Shown here: in pieces, positions 36,601 through 45,200 of the stretch | Position numbering within the stretch: the stretch's first letter is position 1 | Layout of the letters: each line of letters starts with the position of its first letter | DNA from: Amblyornis subalaris | Lineage: Eukaryota > Chordata > Aves > Passeriformes > Ptilonorhynchidae | Length of the DNA stretch: 64,000 nt | NCBI GenBank assembly: GCA_018881555.1 | Contig: JACAXG010000028.1 | Span: forward strand, 4,297,735 to 4,361,734 | Reading direction: 5' to 3' | Notes under the pieces: generated by a model | What the model saw: the letters and a program-made list of their open reading frames with translations, nothing else | Told to the model about the DNA's origin: nothing | The model's database searches: none | Program-made: the position numbers and the translations under genes

Positions 36601-38568
36601 ACAATAGGACTGCAAATGTGTGCAAGCACTAAGAGATAAATGAGCCCCTGCTTAGTTTTTCTGCACTGAAACCAGATTGAAACGTACTCACTAGTAAGAG
36701 TTACAAGTAAGAACACAGAAAGCTTTCAATTTTATAGGATGTGGCTCTTTCCCCTCTAAAAAGAGCACCGTCTTCAGTACTCGGAGAAAAAACTCAAATG
36801 CATAACTAACTTAACAAAAGTTAACTTAATACTTAACTAACTCAACCACCATCTTTCAATGACTTTGGTGTTTTTGACAAATGGCTTATTTTAATCTTCC
36901 ATTAACGAAGACTCCCTGTCTTGCTCATTTGACATCTGAGCAACAGACCGGAACGGCAGAGACCCAGCAGATGTGGGGAGATCCCAGCCCTGGCAGTACT
37001 CACCCGTGGAGCAGAGGAAGTGCAGGGCAGGCTGGTGGTGCACCATGCTGTGCACGCCCTTCACCCAGGCACTGCGCACCGACGCGTCCTCCCACGCCGC
37101 GCCGCCCCGGGGCCCCTCCGGGCCAAAGAGCCTCCCCAGCAGCTCCTCCTGCTGAGGCCAGAGCAGAACACGGAGTAAAGGGTGAGCAAAGGGGATAAAG
37201 GGGAGGGGAGAGGCTGCTCTGTCCAAGTCAAGAGTATCAGTACTGCAGTGAAACCTTCTCTTGCTAGAAGTATCACTAAAATAGGCCATTTTCAGAACCT
37301 CATGCTTAAATGCAACATATGTCTCTTAAACGGACTAAACAGTGTTCAAAACCAAAATTGGTTGGTTTTCAGGTGCTATGGGACTACTTATGTATACATC
37401 AGTTCCATCAGACTGCTTTATACACCTGTACACATCTCTGAATGAAGCCTTTTGAGCTTTGCACTATAAATGTATTCTGATGTAGAAAGTAGGGTTTTAA
37501 AAAGCTCTCTCGTTTTGGCAGGGAATCAGAAATTTCCTGTCAACCTACTATGGAGGGAAAACGACATCTGTTAGTGCAGTTTAACACTACAGGATCTGTC
37601 CTAGGATACAGTACTGTGTAGTGACTGCTGTGAAGTAGTGTTAGGCCATATACTGTTTTGAACTAAAAATGGGAAGCACTTTACATCAGCATTCACAGTA
37701 CTACTGTGGTGAGACAGAAATAAGAAGACAACAGCTTTACATGAGAAATGAACAGGAATGGTGATTGTAGGTCTTTGTTATCATATCACTGTTCGCTGAG
37801 TTGTCCCATGTATGCCATAAATTTAATAAACAGAATATGCATATTTTCAGGTGTCCTCCATATAGGAGTGGCCGACTCACCTGCAGGTGCTGGAAGCGGG
37901 TTTCGGAAGAGGCGAGGATCCCAGCTAACTGCAGAGTAAAGGAGAGGATGCTGGGGCTGGGCTCGGGCAGGGCCAGCACGGAGGTGATGAGCTCTGTCAG
38001 ACACGGGTTGTCCTGCACCAGCTCCACAGTCGGATCTAGCATTGCCCGGGAGAGGCCACAAAACAGCGGGTCACTGCCAGGACTGTCCTGTCTCATTAAG
38101 GCCATTCCCTGAGCTGAGGTAACCCCTCCCAGCTGTTAGAACGGACGAATTCTGGTTCACCACAGCCCAAGCCCAGGTACAGCCTCAGCTAGGAAAGAGC
38201 ATTTTCAGGTGTCAGAGCACCTCAGACAGTTGTGGAGACATTCAAATCCCACCCGGACACCTGTTCCTGTGTCACCTGCTCTAGGTGACCCCGCCTCGGC
38301 AAGGGGGGTTGGATTGGAGAATCTACAGAGGTCCCTTCCAATTTGAACTATTCTGCGATTCCGTGACGGATCTTCCGCCAGGGTCCCCATCTGCCCATCT
38401 CCCTCCCCTCGGACCAGCCCCTGCCGGTCGCCGGCACTGACCGAACCACGTCAGGCTGCGAAACCAGTCCAGCAGCTTCTCCAGGCAGGTGTCGTCGAGG
38501 CCGGGCTGCCGCGGGTCGGCCAGGGCGGCGCAGACGCCGGGCAGCAGCACGGCGCACTCGCGGGTCAT
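29891..38568 (-). CDS. BRAT1: BRCA1-associated ATM activator 1 (BRAT1), 13 coding exons
   Basis: Coding exons in transcript order are 38568-38442, 38035-37881, 37151-37004, 36144-35760, 35666-35547, 34418-34327, 34076-33958, 33453-33267, 33141-33068, 32483-32381, 32099-32001, 30991-30813 and 30616-29891. All have GT-AG ends, and the phases join into 837 codons plus a stop; human BRAT1 is 821. Recalled human landmarks appear in order: [79 protein letters not shown] and the C-terminal [18 protein letters not shown] ending in DCY. BRAT1 is an all-helical HEAT-like protein. It was first described as a BRCA1/ATM partner and is now also known to bind the INTS9-INTS11 Integrator endonuclease module. 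The ATG was chosen by alignment with the human N-terminus (M-x-x-EC-x-LLP); an in-frame ATG 17 codons upstream is possible. It is head to head with IQCE. Confidence 0.97.
30992..32000 (-). other. BRAT1 intron 11
   Basis: A 1-kb intron between coding exons 11 and 12. No recognisable repeat, RNA or coding exon. Confidence 0.7.
32484..33067 (-). other. BRAT1 intron 9
   Basis: A 584-base AT-rich intron between exons 9 and 10. The 115-codon plus-strand frame crossing it is not protein-like and overlaps BRAT1 exon sequence antisense. Confidence 0.7.
34419..35546 (-). other. BRAT1 intron 5, carries a CR1 copy
   Basis: A 1.1-kb intron. A diverged CR1 3' segment fills about 34838-35107. Nothing else is recognised. 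Confidence 0.75.
34838..35107 (+). mobile_element. Diverged CR1 LINE fragment
   Basis: CR1 landmarks appear in order with many changes: AGCTTGCAACAAGGTAGATT, CACTGGAACAAGTTGTCCAG, AGAAGCTGTGGAATCCTCAT, a CAAGCAACCTGACCTA block, and GAACTAGGTCACTTCTACAG. It is longer and older-looking than the other copies here. It is antisense to BRAT1. Confidence 0.8.
35760..36144 (-). CDS. BRAT1: BRAT1 coding exon 4 (large HEAT-like exon)
   Basis: A 385-base exon covering roughly residues 144-272. It contains [20 protein letters not shown] followed by [12 protein letters not shown]. The sequence is helix-rich and matches the human protein well, including the paired helices ending LLLNVAR. Acceptor CCTCCCACAG-type, donor GTAAAG in phase 2. 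Confidence 0.93.
36145..37003 (-). other. BRAT1 intron 3
   Basis: An 859-base AT-rich intron. I see no exon, repeat family or RNA gene in it. Confidence 0.7.
37004..37151 (-). CDS. BRAT1: BRAT1 coding exon 3 with a tandem (NAGNAG) acceptor
   Basis: The acceptor reads CCTCAGCAG before GAGGAG, so splicing may use either AG three bases apart and include or skip Gln95. It leaves in phase 1 at a GTGAGT donor. It encodes [12 protein letters not shown] and the [20 protein letters not shown] segment, colinear with human BRAT1. Confidence 0.92.
37152..37880 (-). other. BRAT1 intron 2
   Basis: A 729-base intron. It holds only chance open frames and no recognised repeat. Confidence 0.7.
38225..38365 (+). 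mobile_element. CR1 LINE 3'-end fragment in BRAT1 intron 1
   Basis: Recognisable CR1 tail: GGAGACATTCAAATCCCACC, CACCTGCTCTAGGTGACCC, CTCGGCAAGGGGGGTTGGAT, ACAGAGGTCCCTTCCAATTT, then TATTCTGCGATTCCGTGA. It lies about 75 bases from the donor of BRAT1 exon 1 and is antisense to the gene. Confidence 0.88.
38442..38568 (-). CDS. BRAT1: BRAT1 first coding exon
   Basis: Forty-two codons plus one base, ending at a GTCAGT donor. It encodes [20 protein letters not shown], then [16 protein letters not shown]. The frame stays open upstream, with ATGs at 38619 (adding 17 residues, beginning MSDPQSW) and about 38667 through the 12-bp repeat. The downstream ATG matches the human start and has G at -3. Confidence 0.9.
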
Positions 38569-38626
38569 AGCGAAGCGGCGGCGGGCCCGGGCCACGAACC
38601 ACGACTGGGGGTCGGACATGGCCGGG

Positions 38627-38674
38627 GGCACCGGGACGGGCACCGCGACCGGCACCGCGACCGGCACCGGACCC
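38627..38674. repeat. Four 12-bp GC-rich tandem units
   Basis: Units of the form GGCACCGNGACC follow one another at 38627, 38639, 38651 and 38663; the middle two are identical. They lie in the BRAT1 5' leader. Read in the BRAT1 frame they would encode a Pro-Val/Ala-Val pattern if translation began at the distal ATG. Confidence 0.85.
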
Positions 38675-39022
38675 GGCCCGGCCGCACGGCGAGTGTCGCA
38701 AAGGGGGCGCGGCCAATGGCCGTTGGGGGCGTGGTCAGTGGCCCGTCCCGGGGCGTGACCCGCGCGCGCTCCGGGGACGAACGGTGGGCGCGGGACGGTG
38801 CCCGTGGCGGGCAGGAGTGCGTCGCGCTGAGGGCCGCGCTCCGCCCGGGGTTTTCCCGGCGCTCTCGGGCAGAAGCTCCCGGCGCGGTGGCGGAGCGGAG
38901 CCCTCGCAGAGGCCGCTCCCCGTCCGCCGGTGTTTCCTGCCTTGTGGGGCCGCTTGGTGTCACTCGCGCTCCGCGGCCAGGCCGAGCTCCGCCCGGCACT
39001 GCTCGCGGGCGCCCCGCGGCTC

Positions 39023-39033
39023 TGCGCATGCGC
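39023..39033. promoter_or_regulatory. NRF1-type site
   Basis: TGCGCATGCGC is the palindromic NRF1 consensus, located between the two divergent genes. NRF1 sites are typical of bidirectional CpG-island promoters. Confidence 0.7.
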
Positions 39034-39074
39034 GACCGCCCCGGGCCGCAGGAGGGCGCTCGCCCCGCACGGCG

Positions 39075-39088
39075 GTTGCCATGGTTAC
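39075..39088. promoter_or_regulatory. X-box-like RFX site
   Basis: GTTGCCATGGTTAC fits the RFX X-box (GTNRCC, spacer of 0-3, RGYAAC) with one mismatch in the second half-site. It is 121 bases upstream of the IQCE start codon. RFX factors drive ciliary genes, and IQCE is one, so the site is functionally apt. Confidence 0.6.
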
Positions 39089-39093
39089 CGCGA

Positions 39094-39103
39094 CCCGGAA
39101 GTG
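39094..39103 (+). promoter_or_regulatory. ETS/GABPA-type site
   Basis: CCCGGAAGTG matches the strong ETS/GABPA consensus and lies six bases after the X-box-like motif, within the shared promoter. Confidence 0.6.
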
Positions 39104-39208
39104 CCGCCGGGGGGCCATGGCCGCCCCCAGCCCCGAGCCGGCAGCCACGGCCCGAAGGGGCCCCCGCGGCTCTGCCGCCCCGTGAGGCCTCCCAGCCGGC
39201 CTCCCACC

Positions 39209-39250
39209 ATGGCCCGGGGAGCCGGCGAGGCGGCCGCTGAGGGGGAGCTG
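39209..39250 (+). CDS. IQCE: IQCE first coding exon
   Basis: Fourteen codons ([14 protein letters not shown]) from an ATG in CCACCATGG, ending exactly at a GTAAGG donor in phase 0, so that exon 2 supplies GDDSLS. The human protein also has a short, poorly conserved N-terminal stretch before GDDSLS. Confidence 0.85.
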
Positions 39251-42200
39251 GTAAGGAGTGAGTGGCGGGGAGGAGGAGGAGGCCCCGGGTCTAGGCCTGC
39301 CTCGTCCCGGGCCCAATTCGCGAAATGCTCCCGCGGGGCCGGGACAAAGCCTTGGAGCCCCCCCCAGGCTTGCCAGGCCGGCGAGGCGGTGGCTCGGAGG
39401 AGTAGTGGGATGGCTTCTTCCATCTCCAGCCCGCGGGACTCTAGGCTCTGCTTGTGTCTCCCTGAGTGCCCTGTAGCACGGCACGGGGATGACATAGTCT
39501 CAAGCTGCGCTAGGGGAGGTTTAGGTTGGACATTAGGAAGAATTTCTTCACAGAAGGGTTGATGAGATATTGGAATGGGCTGCCCAGGGAGGTGATGGAG
39601 TCACGGTCCCCGGAGGTGTTCAGGGAAAGACTGGACGTGGCGCTCAGTGCCATGGTCTGGTTGACAAGGTGGTGTTTGGTCATAGATTGGATTCGATAAT
39701 CTCGGAGGTCTTTTCCAACCTAAATGATTCTGTGATTCTATGTTGGCATTTGTTTCCCACCCGCTCAGCAGCAGGAGGTTTTGAGCCCCTATGGGAGCCC
39801 CCGCATTCTCTTGTTGCCTGTCATAGGTGGCTCTAGTTGGGGCAGTTTTGCAGTAGCAAAGGGGCTGTGGAGGTTACCAGGGACAGTGGTGGGTCTGTTA
39901 TTGCATTTTTGTATCCTGGTGAATGTTTCGTTGTTACCATTTATCAAGGCTGAGTGCCCTCCACATCCTGTGATTCCGAATGTGATAGCTGCAGTGAGGG
40001 AGAGAGATACCTCAGAATGAGAGGCCTTAAAGTAACAGAATTAATCAGTGTGCTGCAAGGAGCATTGCCTCAGGAAATGAAAAACTGTATGACCTGGTAT
40101 GTGATATATCCCTGCTTACTGTCAGCCAGCAAGCCAGGCTGTTTAACCTGGTCCGTTGTCAATCCTTCCTCCTGTTCTGTCAGCCAGGGTTTTCAAAAAT
40201 ACTTCATCCTCTCCCCTGCCCTTTACAGGCATAGATCAGCATCTGTCCAGGGATTGGTGCTGTGAGTGCCATGGAGTCAGCAGCAAGTGGAAAAGGTCTT
40301 TCTGTGAGGGCAGCATCCAGATAATTTGAAAGCTAGGTGGAAATTTTCCTTCTGGTATGGATTTGCTGGCATTTGAGAAGCAGGGAAACTTGTCATCTTC
40401 CTTAGTTTGAGTTTTTTTCCTCAGCCCGATCACTTCTCCAGTTCCATGTAGAAACTGGACAATCCCATAGCATAGCAAGGGGTAGGACTAGCGAGTGAGG
40501 AAGAGAACTAGTGGAGAAATTCGTGCAGAACCATCTGAAGGTTCAGCTGGTGTAATGCTGTGCACTGCGGTGCCAAGTCGCTGTGAGGCAAGTGGAAAAT
40601 GTCCCTGCTCGTGGCACAGGGGTTGAAACTGGATGATCTTTAGGGTCCCTTCCAACCCAAACCATTCTGTGATGGTTCATGTCTGAAGTGACTTTCACTG
40701 TATCCCAAAACCATTTGTGTTAGAGCAAGTGATGCTGTGCTTTGCAGCAAGAACCCCACCATCTTTCAGTGCTTCAGTGTTTTTGAAAAACATTGAAAAC
40801 TCTTGCCTCACTTATTTGACATTTGAGCAATGTGATGGGGGAGAAACAGAGGCTTTGGTCACAGTGTTTACTGTTTGAATTTATTGTGCTCTAACTTTGT
40901 TGAATTGTAAAAAGATATAAAGTTTTCTGGGTGTGTGTTATAACCAGTTGTTCGGTAGCAAATGTCCTGTCTCTGTTTCCCAGGGAGATGACAGCCTGTC
41001 TGTGATAACCTGCGAGTCAGATACTGAAATGGTGAGTTCGGATTAATGCCCCACAAGGCCTCTTGTGTTCCTGCTGCATCTGTGTGGTGCCTCCTGCTCA
41101 CCAGGACACCCCTCAGAGAGGAGAGTGAACAGTGGCACTGCAACGTGGCTTGATTCACAAACCTCTAATTTCAGATGTAATTCTGGCTTCTAAATTCTCA
41201 GCTCTGGGGGCTGCAAATGATGTTTGGCTTTATTTTGCTATTCTATCAGGTTATGGGCTTAAGTAATCCTTTTAGAGAGTTTTAACGGAATTGAATAACT
41301 CCTTCCTTTAGCTAATCAGCCTCTATCTGGGATCATCTTGAATTTGCTGCTACTCATGTTTAATGTTGATGGGAAAGGTTTTGTGTTCTGAGCACAAATT
41401 GACAATTTATCTGTAATCAAGCTTCAGTTGGCGCCACCTTGATTCTGGGGACCATTGCTGTGGCCAAATCTGCATATACTTAATGCTACTATTTTTCTTT
41501 TCTATAGAGAAGATTTTGTCTTATTAGAACAAAAGATCTTTATAGAAATGGAGATTGAAGCTAATTTTATGATTATATGATGAAATCTTTAGAGTTGAAT
41601 ATTTTCATTACATAAAAAACCTGTTTCTCTTTCAGAAGTTAAAGAAGAAGATTTTTCACAAGCCTCCAAAGTCACGAAGTAAGTGTTCCAAAACTTTTTG
41701 TTCTGTGATTTCAAAACAAGACAGATTTTTGTGACACAGGAACTGGAAGATTCGCTTGAAACAACATCTTGTTATTTTCTTCAGAATTATTCACTGCTGT
41801 GTGATGAGCACACCTATTTGAGATTGTTCTGTAACCTGTGAAGTCTAGCTTGCATAGCTAAATATTGAAGTTTATGGGTTAGTTGTAATTTGTGATTCTC
41901 TAGCATAAACTACTTTTTTCTCATGTTATGCCTTCTGATAGCAACCATTCTGAATTTCTTTTTGTCTTTTTGGAGAAATGCTGGTACTTGTTGTGTAGAG
42001 AGAATCTGGAATTACTGGAGCTCCCTGCCATCCAGTAGTAGATATCTGTGTGTAGATTTAGCAGTTCTCTGTTTTATTTGTTGGGGTAGGTTGGTTTGGT
42101 TTTTTTCACAGTACAATGCTGTTATTATTATTAGATCTGCAGTTTTAATATGGATTTTGTCCTGTTTTTCTATAGTTTATGTTTTTTGCTATATTTTTCC

Positions 42201-45200
42201 ATTTACCTTCCTTTTTAGGCTTTGAGTGAATGTTTTAAAGAAGACTTTAAAGTGTTGTTAACAACATTATATTAGGCAGGCAGGTATCTTAGGGATGGCT
42301 ATCCAAACTATACATGTAAATATTTCCACATGTCTTGAGTCATACTGCTGTCACTATGCCTTTTTCTAAGCCTCTTCATTTTCTGGAATTGTATTTTTTC
42401 TATATAGTGGGGTTTGGGTTGGTTTTTTTAGGTGACTGTCCCATTGCTCCGTATAAGCCGGTATGCACTATGCTGTTAAATTCTCTTTAGGACCGAGTCT
42501 AGGAACTTTGAAGAACAAGACAACAAGAATTTTTGTGACCTTGAGCTTTTTAAGGCAACACTGAGCTATTTTGTTTTGCCATAGAGTCTCCCTACAGCTC
42601 CAGCACACAACTGTATCCTAAAAAAGCTGCAGCTTGGCGATCTCCACAGGGAACAGGCAGTGCGTGTTTTGAGAATGCAGTTGTTAAAAACCCAAGGCAG
42701 ATGTGGCTGGGATCTCTGAAACAAGGTATTAGTATAGAAATGTTATTTGCATTTATGGATAAAATTCATTGTTGTAGACAGCTTAACATACAAACTCTTA
42801 AAAAATAGATTTGTATTTGATTAAAGGCTACGTAAGAATTAATTTCACTGTTATTTATTTGGGTGGTTGGAATTATCTGATCTTGAGCATTGGAATTTAT
42901 AGAGGGAATCATTAACAGCATCTGGAGTGTTCTATGTTGCATTTGCTCGGAATAACTCCACAAATTTAATTCACAATTACCCCGATTTTTGCATTTTTGT
43001 TCCATTTTTGTTGGCAGGAATGAGCCATGCTCTGAAATCAGATGTTGACATGGGGCCTATGAGAGTTAACGTTTCCAGTAGCACTCCAGAATATTTGAAG
43101 GAAGCTCTAGGAATGAAAAAGCCCAAACATTCTCGTTCTTCCAGTAATGGTAAGCACTATAACGGTGTGGTAGATAAAAGTTAGTGATCTTTTTTCCTCT
43201 CTAAAAACACACATGGCTTAAGATCTTCAGTAAGGCTAGAGCCATTTTAGTTTACTAAAATAAATGTGTTGAAATATGATTCATGAGGTACTTTTTGAGA
43301 TTTCTAAATTGGTTAAGGCAGGGATTTCCAATTTTTTTGGAGCAATGAATCACTGTTAGCTTTCAGAACTTTTGCAAATTGCCATGCATTTGCAGCTGAA
43401 AACGTTGCAAATATAATATGGTTCAATGGGACAGCTGTAGACAATTTATTGTGACTTCAAAACATAGTTTAGGAACCATTGATAGAAACCATCTGCTTGC
43501 CTGAAATTCTGTCATTGACTCCTTTTACTTCTTCTCTAGAAAGTGTTTTATCTTGTGGTTGTGACATTAAAATCAAATGAGTCTTATGAGAAGAGCAAGC
43601 TTTAAAAGTTTTATTCTGCTTTTCTTAAAGGAGAACTGTAAACTTTAAAATTCTACTTCCACTTAAAATTACACCTTTTACTGGTAATACACAGTTTCTG
43701 GCAACTTTACAAGATAATAGATTTGTACACATTAAGGACAAATAGAAAAATGTATTCTGGACATCTTTTAGAAAACTTTCTGTAAATAATAGATTTGGGG
43801 GAATGAGAAGACTGCAGTCTTCTGTGAAGTTTATATCTTTCTTGAGATGGATATTTTAATATAGCATCAGAGAGAAGAGAAGTAATTAGGAGAAATTGGC
43901 TGCAAAATCTGACAGAAGTTTCATACAGTAACACTTCCATTTCACCTCCATTTCTAAAATTAATTTCCTTGCTGAATTTTCTTCCTCAAGGAGAAGAAAA
44001 ACCCTAGTTTCTAGTTTGGTGCTGTTCTAGATATTTCTTTTTAACTGTAAGGTTTCTAGTTGGTTAAAAATACCTCTTTTGCATCTACTTATTTTACATA
44101 CCCCTTTCTGTAGGCTACATTCCTGGAACTCCTGACTACAAGGAAAAAGAAGATATGTATGATGAAATTATAGAACTGAAAAAGGTACAGTCTCTCTGAT
44201 ACTGACAGAAAAAGTCACAGCATTGCTCAATCTTCCTGTACACGTCCAGGCCTTATTGATCCAGAATACTTTGGTTTCTACAACTGGGACATCCACCACG
44301 TTTTTTTCATTTGTAATGCAAGGCTAAATTAAAACTTGTGTCTGTTTTCAGACACAATTTCATTGTTCCCATGGTGTGATAGCTACTTCTGAGTACTGGA
44401 AGTGGAAGTCTTGAAGTACACCCAGTGCTGAACCCAGCCATGGCCCTAGCTGGGTGCTGAAAAGGTTCATTGCCTTTGGCTTTTTTGTCCCCACCTCCTT
44501 TATTTTTTTTTTCCCTTACCTTCCTGGCCACTACCCATTTACCCATCACATTGTAACAATTTGTCTGTTGAGGTTAGTGCAGTGTGTGAAAGAGGAGGAC
44601 TGAGCTTGTTGAACACTGGGGATACCTATAGACAAATACCTTGGCTGTGGTGTAGATCATTTCTGTAAGGTTGCATTTCTGTTAAACCTTTTCATTTTCA
44701 CTTTACCCTGTCTCCTCCCTAAGCTGTCCTGTTCTGGTGACTGCCCTGGTCCAGTGTGTTGGTTTTGCGTTTTGGAGTTTTATCCCTCTTCTTTTTCCTC
44801 TTTCACTTCACCATTGTAATTGGATTGGTTTTGACATCACAATGTGTTTCCATGTGAAAACTCTGTGTCTTCCTATTTCTGAAATGTGCTTAAGATTTTT
44901 CTCCCCTCTTTTAGACAATACAAGCTCAGAAAAATGAGGGAGATCGAATGAAGACGAAGCTCCGCCGACTGGAAGAGGAGAACAATAGAAAGGATAAACA
45001 GATTGAACAACTGCTGGATCCTTCCAAGGTGGATATTTCTTGGGAGGATAAAACTGGGGCAAGAGAGTACAAGTTTGTAGTGTGGAATGATGAGCTTGAA
45101 TATGAGAAGTGGTGTGAAGGGATTTCTGGTTTGTGTATCTCAGATCAATCCAGCTCAGTTCAAAGGACGATTATGCCATGCAGTGCAGATAAGTTAATTT

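Larger units (their letters stand above)
38400..39420. promoter_or_regulatory. Bidirectional CpG-island promoter of BRAT1 and IQCE
   Basis: The two start codons are 640 bases apart, head to head, in one CpG-dense block. The interval holds a CCAAT box (38713-38717), a palindromic NRF1 site (39023-39033), an X-box-like motif (39075-39088) and an ETS site (39094-39103). There is no TATA box near either gene. Human BRAT1 and IQCE have the same head-to-head arrangement, so the shared promoter is an old feature. Confidence 0.88.
39251..40983 (+). other. IQCE intron 1, carries two CR1 copies
   Basis: A 1.7-kb intron. CR1 3' ends occupy 39490-39742 and 40590-40672, both in the sense orientation. No exon-like open frame with family similarity is seen. 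Confidence 0.75.

Noticed and set aside
38930..39562. A 210-codon plus-strand frame through the BRAT1/IQCE promoter
   Set aside because: It is in a different frame from IQCE exon 1, runs through the intron 1 donor into a CR1 element, and has low-complexity composition.
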